From Candidatus Nitrosocosmicus sp. (GTDB lineage Archaea; Thermoproteota; Nitrososphaeria; Nitrososphaerales; Nitrososphaeraceae), in the NCBI GenBank assembly GCA_025934495.1, contig JAICXY010000003.1:1-64000 (forward strand): DNA of 64,000 bases, read 5' to 3'. Position 1 is the stretch's first letter; each line of letters begins with the position of its first letter. Below, one piece after another: positions 46,205 to 56,371 of this stretch. A model generated the notes under the pieces. It saw only the letters and a program-made list of their open reading frames with translations, searched no databases and was not told where the DNA came from. The position numbers were made by a program, and so were the translations under genes.

Positions 46205-46288
46205 TGACGATTTTTTTGACGGTTTGACGGAAAGAATGACGATAATGACAATAAAATGACGGAGGTACAGAAATTGACCGATTGACTT
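46205..46288 (+). promoter_or_regulatory. Array of eight same-orientation TGAC boxes upstream of the HTH/coiled-coil gene
   Basis: TGAC at 46205, 46217, 46225, 46237, 46246, 46257, 46275 and 46283; TTTATAAAG at 46298-46306; ORF starts at 46336. Confidence 0.6.
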
Positions 46289-46335
46289 ATTTTTTTATTT
46301 ATAAAGATTTTTGATATATATAGTAATATAAAAAG

Positions 46336-48255
46336 TTGGTAGTTTCTAATCCTTCCATTACATCTCTAGTAATACAGGGGTATCTTAATGGTAAATCCAG
46401 AGACCAAATAGCTAAAGAATTAGGGATATCTACAGGTACAGTCTCAAAGATAATTAAAGAGTGGAAATTAAGATTAGGGATACCCATTGCTGAAGAACTA
46501 CGAGACTTTGCTATTTTGGTTAAAAAATCAGATATCCCCATAGAACAATGTGCAGAAGGCTATAGAATGAAAAATATAATGAAAAACCTTGGAATTTTCG
46601 ATGATATTGACGATGAGAATGTCGTTGACTCCATTGGCAATGGCATTGGCAATAGCGATGACAATAGGAGAATAAGATACAATGAATTTTCATTTTTTGT
46701 AAAGGAGATCTATATGAATTGTAAAAGACTCGGAATTAAACCGATTATTATATCTTCTTGGATTCATGATTTATTTTCATGGTATTCTCCATATGTTAAT
46801 TTAGGATCTTCAGTAAATGGAAAGAGGATTGATGGTGAAGAAAAAAGAAATGATAAAAAACCTGCTGTGTCATCTCCTCCTCTGAAGACACCATACCTTT
46901 CTCAAGAAGCCAAACCAATGCCCGTTTCAAACTCCGATGAATTCATCATTAATCAAAGTTCCAATGCATTTACAAACAATATTACAGCTGACTTGAATCC
47001 CAAACAAAATACCGGTTCTTTAAATAATATAGAGTCTCCATTTGTTTCTCAGATTTCTAACTATATCGCCAAAAAGAAAAAAGAGTGTAGAGAATTAGAA
47101 AATTATAAATGGAAATTAGAGAAGGATATCAAAATAAAAGAATCAAAAAAAAATCAAAAAGAATTTGAACTTGAGCTATTAAAACAAGATAAAAAATATG
47201 TTATGACATTTATTGATTGGTTTTATGATTTAAAAAGAGAGCTATGGGAAAGATTCACTATTAAAATAGAGGATTTTGGAACGTTTACTTCGGTTATAAA
47301 CGATTTTAAAAAAAATGGCTTTGATATAGCGAAAATAATGGAAAAATACATAAGTGCAATCTCGCTAGATGATAAAATAAAAAAAGAAAGTGATGAACTT
47401 CAGATTCTCCATAGCCAAAAAATAGAGTCAAACAAAACTTTGGCACTGTGGCAAGACCAAGTAAATCAACATCAGCATACTATGGACATCTATTACCAGC
47501 TTGAAGATATGAATTTGGGACTCAAAGAGTTAAAACAACTAGTATACCTCATTTTAGAAGTATCAAAAGCTAACAATATTTCACCAGATAGAGCAGTTTT
47601 AAAATTCCTTGATGATATTGAAAAAGATTATGATAATAAACTTGGATTTGAGACCAAATTAAAAGAAAAACAAGATGAGCTTGCCTTTTTGAACAATAAA
47701 GTGATCAATTGCCGTACCATATTACAATCACAATCATCTATAGGAGCGGCCTTCTCCAATCTATTGCAAAAAGGAATAACTGAATCAGATATTATAACTA
47801 TCAATCAACTGGTTGAAGTTTGTACAAAAAGTAATAATATTGATTTTAGTAATTCTAAAATTGGTATTCAAAATGAAGACTTTATTACCAAATATAAGAA
47901 TACTAATGATAGCAAAGTTAAATCAGAATACTGGAAGATGTGGATAAATGACCTAAAAAGATATGGTGATATCAAGGTAACAGTACAAGAGTATCAAGTC
48001 AATGCAGAAAAGTTGCAAAAACAAGTTTATAATCTTGATAAACAAAAACAAGAGAGTACCAACTATATACAAACCGCAATCTCTTTTATAAATTCATTAA
48101 ATAATGAAATTTCTTATTACAAAGGATTCATAGATCAAATTAAAGATCAGAAAAATAAAATTAATTTAGCTTCCAGGGTTTCATTGTTGCCTATTTTCAT
48201 TCTAGTAAATAAAAATTCAGAAAAAGATGAAGAAAAAGATGAAGAAAACAATTGA
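46336..48255 (+). CDS. HTH (homeodomain-like) N-terminal plus long coiled-coil protein
   Basis: 639-aa ORF: VIQGYLNGKSRDQIAKELGISTGTVSKIIKEWKLRLG followed by extended Lys/Glu/Gln-rich heptad-like regions. Confidence 0.85.
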   Translation: MVVSNPSITSLVIQGYLNGKSRDQIAKELGISTGTVSKIIKEWKLRLGIPIAEELRDFAILVKKSDIPIEQCAEGYRMKNIMKNLGIFDDIDDENVVDSIGNGIGNSDDNRRIRYNEFSFFVKEIYMNCKRLGIKPIIISSWIHDLFSWYSPYVNLGSSVNGKRIDGEEKRNDKKPAVSSPPLKTPYLSQEAKPMPVSNSDEFIINQSSNAFTNNITADLNPKQNTGSLNNIESPFVSQISNYIAKKKKECRELENYKWKLEKDIKIKESKKNQKEFELELLKQDKKYVMTFIDWFYDLKRELWERFTIKIEDFGTFTSVINDFKKNGFDIAKIMEKYISAISLDDKIKKESDELQILHSQKIESNKTLALWQDQVNQHQHTMDIYYQLEDMNLGLKELKQLVYLILEVSKANNISPDRAVLKFLDDIEKDYDNKLGFETKLKEKQDELAFLNNKVINCRTILQSQSSIGAAFSNLLQKGITESDIITINQLVEVCTKSNNIDFSNSKIGIQNEDFITKYKNTNDSKVKSEYWKMWINDLKRYGDIKVTVQEYQVNAEKLQKQVYNLDKQKQESTNYIQTAISFINSLNNEISYYKGFIDQIKDQKNKINLASRVSLLPIFILVNKNSEKDEEKDEENN

Positions 48256-48419
48256 TAATATTTGAAATAAAATTTAAACTATACTATTTATTTCAAAAAA
48301 CAAAAAGAAAAGGAAACCTCGAATTATCCAAAGAAGAAGAAGAAGAAGAAGAAAAGAGTATAACAAAATTCATTTAAAAAAGAGAATAGTGATAGAGAGC
48401 ATACTATATTTATCAATTG

Positions 48420-48560
48420 AAAAATAAAGGATAATGAGTAATGTATTTAGAAACAAAGTGATGAATTACAATAAGTATTAGATATAGTCGCAGGGCTAGT
48501 AAACTATAGGATGATGAAACAACATCGTTATAAGAAAGGAGGAACATCAATAGCGAACCG
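48420..48560 (+). repeat. IS transposase 3' end relic
   Basis: Similar to 1-180 (TGTATTTAGRAAC..., ACTATAGRATG). Confidence 0.4.
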
Positions 48561-49411
48561 AATGAAATATTTTTACTTATATAAAAGATCTATTATTTAA
48601 AATGTAAATATTTGTAATTTGTTAAAAATTACTGGAATAATATGCTCTGTCGAATATGTCAACATTTAAAAGGACAACATGGCAACAAACCACCCTTTTA
48701 TTAATGTAAGATAGTTCTCAAAGTAAAATTGTAAAATTTCAAAAGTATGAGATCATATTAGAGAACCCTGAAAGGCATAAAACAAAACTATTAGATTTAT
48801 TAAAGGAGAAAAAGAAGCAAGCAATTAAATAAAATAATTAAAAATGTAGTTATTTAAATAATGGCAATAAAGTCCCAAAATCTACACAATGATAAAAAAT
48901 GCAAAAATATTCATTATTATAACAAAAAATCACATTTTTAATTCATTTGAGATATAATTAGCTATGCGATAAAATTATTATCTTTTGTATCCGAATTTAT
49001 CAAAAGAGATTTCAAGGAATGCTATAAAAGTAATAAGATTTTGAAAATACAATACACGAAATTTATACAGACAAAAATCTTTTCTGTCAATAGATATATC
49101 TCTAGGAAGGTATTTCATCATAGACTTGAAAAAATCTACATGTCTAATCATGTTGTTTCTTCAATTACCCAAAGGATGGTGAACCAACATCTCACTTTGA
49201 GTAAAGTAATTGCTAAAGAAAATTTTCTAACTTTATTAGGTGTACATCACATAAAATAGCATCTGTAAAGGTAAATTTTAGATTATATAATGTTGATAGA
49301 TAGAAAAGCATTAAATTTGTTAATGGATTTCTAAAACAGAAGTTTGTAATGTATAAACCGTAATAATAAATAAAAAAAATTTTATTAAATAAAAAATTAG
49401 AAATTAATTAA

Positions 49412-49798
49412 TTATTTTTTTGTGTTATTTCCACCACTAAACAGGTTTTTTAATCCTTGCATCATGTTATTTGCAGTATTAGAAATGGTTTTGCCTGTTT
49501 GATTTAATGCGGCTCCTGCACCTTGAGTTGCATTTTTAGCTGCGGCTCCTGCACCTTGAGTTGCATTTTTAGCTGCACCAGATGTTTTATTCATTGCGGC
49601 TCCTGCACCTTGAGTTGCATTTTTAGCTGCACCAGATGTTTTATTCATTGCGGCTCCTGCACTTGCCTTTGTCTGATTGGCTGCATTACTGGCATTTTGT
49701 GAAAATACATTTGTTGCTACAAGGGTACTTGCTGTTAAAAGTGCAAAGGCTCCTATTGCAACTACTGCTATTGTTAATACTATTTTGCTATCCATCAC
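49412..49798 (-). CDS. Secreted repeat protein rich in N-glycosylation sequons
   Basis: Signal peptide then repeats of AAKNATQGAGAAMNKTSG. Confidence 0.8.
   Translation of the reverse strand: MMDSKIVLTIAVVAIGAFALLTASTLVATNVFSQNASNAANQTKASAGAAMNKTSGAAKNATQGAGAAMNKTSGAAKNATQGAGAAAKNATQGAGAALNQTGKTISNTANNMMQGLKNLFSGGNNTKK
49509..49662. repeat. Tandem coding repeat units of 33, 54 and 54 bp
   Basis: GCGGCTCCTGCAC starts at 49509, 49542, 49596 and 49650. Confidence 0.9.
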
Positions 49799-50320
49799 TT
49801 AAAGAGTTTATAACTATACTTTAAATTTTATGTTTATAGATCCGATAAATCAATTAACAAATAACAAAACCTATTACAAATGAGTATTCATTTAATTTAA
49901 ATAAGAAAATTAATATTCAGTCAAGATCCAAATAAGTTTCTACTTCATTAGCTTTAATAAAAGACTATTGCCAAGGAAAAATGGCGATAAAGAATTTATA
50001 GACTGCAAAAAATCAATTATGATTTCTCTTTTTAATGACTTTGTATTTTTGGAACCACAGATAACAAAATGGAGACAATATCTATAAAAATAGGAAAAGA
50101 AGACAATGAGAAAATATTTGAATCATTTCTACCGCTTGCAAAAAGAATCTATCACAAAAAGAGGATAATCAGGAGAATGGTTGGATTACTATACAAGGTT
50201 CCATTTTATAGAATACTATAGAAAAAGGATTAAACAGGCAATTGATCCAGAAAAACTTATTGAAAAATATTTGTATTTGAATCTGAGGAAAAAGAATATG
50301 ATAATAAAATGAATAGATCT

Positions 50321-51363
50321 TGCTTTGTTGCATGATTCCCTCTCTTAAAACTTATTTAACTAACATTAATAAAAAAATTGTATGAACTGGTCTGACTATA
50401 ACCAATTTCTAGTTAGAAAAGGCGAAATCTTGCTTAGATTTGATGTCATCAACAACTAGGATATCAAATTAAGAGATGAACCCGGCAAAATAGGTGGGCC
50501 ATTTCATTATCCTAACACAGTTCTTCTTTTACTTGATTATGCTAAACCATCTCTCGTCATCCTTATAGGCAAACAGAGGGAATAGCACAAGGCCATACTA
50601 AAGGGAAAGTACCTTCTATCCCCGATTATAAAACAATAAATATAAGGATAAATCGGCTAGATATCAAAATAAAAGAAGATGATAACAAAAACAAGGAATT
50701 TGAAGACGAATACATTGTCATTGCAATAGACAGTACTGGAATAAAGGTAACAAACAGAGTCCAATGGATGGATGAGAGATAAATGGGATGTGAAAAACAA
50801 CAAGAAAGAAAGGATATTTAAAATACAAATAGTAGCCGTTAATGTCAAGACAAAGAAAATTCTGTCAATAAAGGTTACCAATGAACATGTTCATGATAGT
50901 AAAGCATTACCGGAATTAGTTGAAGAAAATATTATAAAATCAAATGGCATGTCAACAACAGCAATAGGCAAATTATTTACTGATGATGGTGCTTACGATA
51001 GTAATAATATTTTTTAGGTATCTAAGAGACAACGTAATCAAACCTTGTATTAAAGTAAGAACGAATGTAAGAATTAAACTGAAAACAGGTTATCCTTAGA
51101 AATTTATCAGTGTTGGGACAAAGAAATAATTTGCAAAGATGGAAAGAGGACAGCATTGTAAGCTACGGGAAACGATGGATTGTTGATAGAAACCGTGTTC
51201 TCTTGTATAAAAAGAACATTTGGTAGAGAATATGTATACTCTGTTAGATTAAAAAATATGATACAGGAGATAATGTTGAAAGCATTATTGTATAATAGGT
51301 TGATATCTATATAGGCAAAAGGGATAGTAAAATCAAAGATTATAGTAATCATGCAACAGAGCA
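50321..51363 (+). mobile_element. IS5-like element with TIRs, disrupted transposase
   Basis: TIRs TGCTTTGTTGCATGATT (50321-50337) and AATCATGCAACAGAGCA (51347-51363). Fragments MNWSDYNQFLVRKGEILLRFDVI, EYIVIAIDSTGIKVTNR, KILSIKVTNEHVHDSKALPELVE, ETVFSCIKRTFG. Confidence 0.85.
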
Positions 51364-51502
51364 TAAGGATACAAATTAAAATATATAGAAAATTGAATAC
51401 CTTTTGCGGATTTCAAAAGATAATCATATTATAACAGACAATGCATTAATCTAGAAATACCTTTGCTATATAATAGAGATAATAATTAAATATTATCAAT
51501 GA

Positions 51503-52672
51503 ATGTTGACTTTATTGCAAAATAATAAGGATCTCCAAATATCGGAATTAATTTTTGATCTTATTAAAGAGCAAATAATTCTTAATGCTATTTCTACTGT
51601 TATTAATTTAAAAATACCTGATTGTTTAAAAGATGGACCCAAAACTGTAGAACAGTTAGCAAAAAAAACCAATACACATCCAAATTCTCTTTCCAGACTA
51701 TTGCGTATGTTATCTAGTATTGGTATCTTTACCAAAGTAAAAGAGACACAAGAAGAAGATGGACATGAAAGAATAAAATATGGACTTACGCCTACAGCAT
51801 CTTTGCTTCAATCAAATGAAAATAATATGTTAAAAAATTTCTCTCTCCTGTTAGGGAGGCAGTCATTTAAACGATCTATTGATGATTTACAATACGTTAT
51901 ACAAACAGGAGAAAATTCATTCAAACACATAAACAACCTGAATATATTCGAATATCTTCAACAAAATCCTGTTGATGCAAAGATATTTAATGAAGCAATG
52001 ACAGCAATGACCTCATCACAGGTCTCATCAATTTCTGCTTTATATGATTTTTCACAGTTTAATACTGTTGTAGATATAGGAGGCGGGCAAGGACTATTTT
52101 TATCAAGTATTTTAAAGGATAATTCCAATCTAACGGGTATAGTATTTGACTTACCATATGCAATTGAAAGTGTTGAAAAACAACAAATTCAGCATATGGA
52201 TTCTAGTTCCAATGTTGATAATAATGGTATATTATCTCGTTGTAAATTCATATCAGGAGATTTCTTTAAATCTATTCCTTCTGGCGCAGATGGATACATT
52301 ATAAAAAACGTGCTTTTAAACTGGGATGATGAATCTGCATCAACTATCTTAAAGAATTGCTTGAATGCAATGAACTTTTCAATGAAATCTAATCAAAAAT
52401 ATAAAAAAAATAATGATCATAAAATAAAACCAAAATTGATAATTATTGATATGATTATGCCAGAAAATAATGAAATATCTTTTGGCAATTTACTGGATAT
52501 AATGATGATGATATTAACTCAAAATGGAAGAATAAGAACCAAAAAAGAATTTACCATACTGCTTGAAAGCTGTGGCTTTGAAATTACGAATATATTAGAT
52601 TCATCATCGACTTCCGATCCTATGAGCTTTTTAAGCATTATTGAAGCAATGCCCAAACCTATTAGTGATTGA
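51503..52672 (+). CDS. SAM-dependent O-methyltransferase (acetylserotonin/hydroxyneurosporene methyltransferase-like)
   Basis: N-terminal wHTH dimerisation domain, VVDIGGGQGLFLSSIL, KNVLLNWDDESASTILKNC. Confidence 0.88.
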   Translation: MLTLLQNNKDLQISELIFDLIKEQIILNAISTVINLKIPDCLKDGPKTVEQLAKKTNTHPNSLSRLLRMLSSIGIFTKVKETQEEDGHERIKYGLTPTASLLQSNENNMLKNFSLLLGRQSFKRSIDDLQYVIQTGENSFKHINNLNIFEYLQQNPVDAKIFNEAMTAMTSSQVSSISALYDFSQFNTVVDIGGGQGLFLSSILKDNSNLTGIVFDLPYAIESVEKQQIQHMDSSSNVDNNGILSRCKFISGDFFKSIPSGADGYIIKNVLLNWDDESASTILKNCLNAMNFSMKSNQKYKKNNDHKIKPKLIIIDMIMPENNEISFGNLLDIMMMILTQNGRIRTKKEFTILLESCGFEITNILDSSSTSDPMSFLSIIEAMPKPISD

Positions 52673-52973
52673 GTAATACATCCTAGACTTAATTTCCATT
52701 ATTTTAAAGTTAAAAAGCAAAAATAGAAAATCTTTTTATTATTTTAAATTCTAAAATAGATTAAATACCTTTTTTCTTTATTCCAGAAATTTAAATATGT
52801 AGTAAATCCCGAGGTAAATAGTCAAATTTAATAATATTAAGTATTTTGTATTTAAGAATAATATTTTAGTAATTGTCTACGCAAATAATGATTAAAATCT
52901 GGCCATTAACTTTAACAGTCACAAGAAAGAAATAATGAATTTATAAATGCATTATTAAATAAAGGGTTTGCTT

Positions 52974-53369
52974 TTATTTAGCTGTGCTATTTGTTTCCCA
53001 TATAGCAAAGCTATTGTTCTCCGTATCAAGACATATTGCAAAATATCCCATTCCAGGCACGGCTGTTTTTTGAAGTATTACTTTACCTCCTAATTCTTCT
53101 ACTTTTGCAGAATGCTCATCTATAGATCTTATATCAATATAATTTGTAATTCCTTGATGTTGTGGACTTTGTCTTTTTAACATACCCCCTCGTAACGCTT
53201 TATTTCCTTTGTCGTCTGTTGTTGTTATAACATAATATTCCATATCTGCAGGCATGTTATTATCTGCCCCTTGAAATTTTTCAATTGTCCATCCAAATAA
53301 TTCGTTATAGAATTTCTTTGATCTTTCGATGTCATCTGAAGGGATTTCAAAATGAACTATTGTTGGCAT
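52974..53369 (-). CDS. VOC (glyoxalase/bleomycin resistance) family protein
   Basis: IVHFEIPSDDIERSKKFYNELFGWTIEKF, ENNSFAIWE. Confidence 0.88.
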   Translation of the reverse strand: MPTIVHFEIPSDDIERSKKFYNELFGWTIEKFQGADNNMPADMEYYVITTTDDKGNKALRGGMLKRQSPQHQGITNYIDIRSIDEHSAKVEELGGKVILQKTAVPGMGYFAICLDTENNSFAIWETNSTAK

Positions 53370-53559
53370 TTAAAACAGTTCCTCCATTTTTATTAAATGT
53401 GATTGTTTCACTTGAACTAATATATAAAATGTGTTTATAAATATATGAGAGTAAAAGTATAGTTATTTTACAAAACAAGAAATATTTCTGTATTAAGAAA
53501 TGTCATAAATACTATCTCACCAAAATTCTTATATTTTATGCCTCTGTATAATAGATTTA

Positions 53560-54108
53560 TTGGCACAAAGGCTACAGACTATCGAGCAAGGAAATCATAT
53601 AATTGCGGTCTATCCTAGCAAAGAGGAAAAATTCAATGAAGCCTTTGCCTTTCTAAAAGGAGGTCTTGAAAGGAATGAGGTTGTCGTTATGACAACCACA
53701 GATCTGCCAACAGATGACATTCGTGCTAGGATGAAAAATGAATGGCAATTGAATGTTGTCGAACTTGAATCCAGAGGAGACATTATTATCAGAACCACTA
53801 AAGAAGCGTATTTTCCTGATGGGATACCCAATATTCAGCGAACAATTGCATTGTGGTCTACGTTAGTAGAAAACTGTCTTAGCAAAGGCAAGAGAGGAAT
53901 GCGAGTATTTGGGGATATGAATGCATTTTTCAAAAGTGGGTTTACAAAAGAATTACTTGAATATGAATCATGTTTGGAACAAAGATTTAACTTTCCTATT
54001 ATTGGCATTTGTGCATATGATTCCAAAGATATCAACAATAATGTAACATTAGAGCAAATAAGACAACTACAGCAACACCACAGTACTATCTGGATGGAAG
54101 GTTACTGA
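53560..54108 (+). CDS. MEDS-domain (DcmR-like sensory) protein
   Basis: HIIAVYPSKEEKFNEAFAFLKGGLERNEVVVMTTTDLP, MRVFGDMNAFFKSG, ICAYDSKDI. Confidence 0.8.
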   Translation: MAQRLQTIEQGNHIIAVYPSKEEKFNEAFAFLKGGLERNEVVVMTTTDLPTDDIRARMKNEWQLNVVELESRGDIIIRTTKEAYFPDGIPNIQRTIALWSTLVENCLSKGKRGMRVFGDMNAFFKSGFTKELLEYESCLEQRFNFPIIGICAYDSKDINNNVTLEQIRQLQQHHSTIWMEGY

Positions 54109-54208
54109 ATGATTGAATGGTTAATGGATCGATAATAAAAAACTGTCAACATGGGGTTGTCAAATGAAGTGAATTTAAAAACTTCAACAAGGACATCACA
54201 AGATAATA

Positions 54209-55498
54209 TTATTGTTCCTGCGCTGCAGGAAAAATTATACCAAATACAGTTCCCTGCGTGCAGTTCTCATATACTCTGTCTCCTACCCAGATTTTGCCTT
54301 TATACCTTTCGACCAATGTCTTTACTATAGATAAACCTAATCCGCTTCCCTTAGCTTTGGAATAAAACCGTTTGAACAATTCCTTTTTCATCGAATCCGA
54401 TATCCCTTTACCATAATCAGATATAGTTACCATCCAATATTTTACTTCGCCAATAAAATACTCCCTTATTAGAACATCAATTTTAACCTCCGACGATTCT
54501 GTGTATTTCATACTGTTGGAAAATAAATTAACAAAAATTTCCTCAAGCAGATCTTCTGCGATTACATTTATGCCAGATGGATTATTATGATCGTCCACTA
54601 CATTTAAAGAAAATTTAATTCTTTTGCCTTGTGGGTTATTGTCATATAATGTTTGCTCCAGTGTAGTGTATGCATTTCTGATAGCATCTGGGAGATTCTT
54701 TATTATTAACTTTAGATCCTTTTGTGTGTATAGTCGTTCTAATCTACGTATGTTATCTACAAGTGATTGACCTTTATTTAGTGCGTTTTTTGCAGTTGTA
54801 ATAGCTGAAAAAATTCTTTCGTTATTTTGGGATAAACCATTTGTGTCATTGTTATTTCTTTTTATAATGGAAGTTACAATATTCAAGCCACTTTGTATTA
54901 TCTGATGATAATTTCCTATATCATGTGAGATTAAATCAAACAAAAGTTCAGAGTGCATTTTTTCCTTTATGGTTTTGTCATGATTTTCTTTCTCTTCCCA
55001 TATGAGATCAAAACAATAAACAGTATTTCTCACTATAGAAATGTCTTTAGAATATGACCAATTATCAAGGGAAAAAATAGTATCGCTGTCTCGGTTATCA
55101 TGTTGGTTGGATTGTATTTGCATATTGACTGAAAAAGAAAAAATACTCTGCTTGTCTCTGATAAAGAACAAGGAATTTAACTTGGCCTTGGGTAATAATG
55201 GTTTTATTGATCTATATCCGATAAATGGGACTAAATATTTAGTTATACGCGTGCTATCCTCGTCAAATGGACATAACAATCTGATAATGATATTCTTGGC
55301 CAACTTCTGTGATATAACATAATCAATTATCTTGTAATATGACAAGAATTGCAATGATGCAATTCCTGGCAACATTATGTCCATTTCGCATTCAACTGAT
55401 TGTATAAATTTGTACAACCTATCAAGAAATTTTTTGTCTATTTTTGATGGATAGTAATTATTATAGTTATTTTCTGTATGTTCATTATGTTCACACAT
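54209..55498 (-). CDS. Sensor histidine kinase
   Basis: H-box LLFDLISHDIGNYHQIIQ, N-box NLFSNSMKYTESSEV, ISDYGKGI, GSGLGLSIVKTLVERYKGKIWV. Confidence 0.92.
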   Translation of the reverse strand: MCEHNEHTENNYNNYYPSKIDKKFLDRLYKFIQSVECEMDIMLPGIASLQFLSYYKIIDYVISQKLAKNIIIRLLCPFDEDSTRITKYLVPFIGYRSIKPLLPKAKLNSLFFIRDKQSIFSFSVNMQIQSNQHDNRDSDTIFSLDNWSYSKDISIVRNTVYCFDLIWEEKENHDKTIKEKMHSELLFDLISHDIGNYHQIIQSGLNIVTSIIKRNNNDTNGLSQNNERIFSAITTAKNALNKGQSLVDNIRRLERLYTQKDLKLIIKNLPDAIRNAYTTLEQTLYDNNPQGKRIKFSLNVVDDHNNPSGINVIAEDLLEEIFVNLFSNSMKYTESSEVKIDVLIREYFIGEVKYWMVTISDYGKGISDSMKKELFKRFYSKAKGSGLGLSIVKTLVERYKGKIWVGDRVYENCTQGTVFGIIFPAAQEQ

Positions 55499-56371
55499 TT
55501 TCTATATTTACACCGAATATTGCAATGGCATATCCAATATAGTGGATTTTAAAACTGCCAAGCCTATAAAATTATCTATATTCAAGTTATGTAAGTTATG
55601 ACTTGTCATTCTGTTTCTTATATTATATGTATTTATCAAAAATATCAAGGTCATTATTATAGTGACCATTTACCAAAATATGTTGAATGTCTTGGTTTTG
55701 GAAATAGGAAACTATCAACCAGACATGCTTGAACCGTATTTACTTATCATTAGAATCTTCAATTATCGATTAGGAATTCGAATCCCATTTTCCATTTTGC
55801 ATAGATCTGGTTGGGCTAATAGGTAAAATTTATTTTAAATCCCCCCCCAATCAATACCAACGGTTTTGATGTCTTGTTTGAGTATATCATTTTTAAATGA
55901 AAATATGATTTGTGATGTATATACTTCCAAACATATTGGCTGTATTATTTAATAAAATGACTTTAGGTTTTTAAATGTTAATTGGATCTTGCTGAATTAT
56001 GATATTTTTTGAATCACTTTATCTGCCCAAATAAGACCATACTTGGACTCATAATATATCTTCTCTATTGTATTCCTGTATCAAATTATAATTACTAGTA
56101 AATGGAAATAAAGATCTTTCTTCCTATAAGAGATTTGGCTGTTCTTTAATAACACCGGTATTATAAAGATAATATCCTAAAAGATATAATTATTTTTAGA
56201 TTATCTAAAAATTTGAGGTTTAACCATTGAAGAAAAATCACATAATTTCTATATGATGGTAAAGCAAAAAGGAAGTAATTGACTTGAATTGGCTCCAATC
56301 CTTTTTTATATAATTTATTGCTTTTGAATATTTTTTACATTCAGATGTTGAATTTGGCAGTTCAGGGCTGT

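Noticed and set aside
46299-46541. Antisense ORF over the start of the 639-aa gene
   Set aside because: Mirror-frame artefact of a strongly coding plus-strand ORF; no recognisable protein.
48331-48351. (AAG)n microsatellite after the HTH/coiled-coil gene
   Set aside because: Simple trinucleotide run in AT-rich DNA; no evidence of function.
49509-49662. Regular direct repeats considered as a CRISPR-like array
   Set aside because: Repeats are contiguous, in frame and coding (33/54 bp) with no unique spacers.
55843-55850. C8 homopolymer in intergenic DNA
   Set aside because: Unusual in AT-rich context but isolated, with no associated feature.
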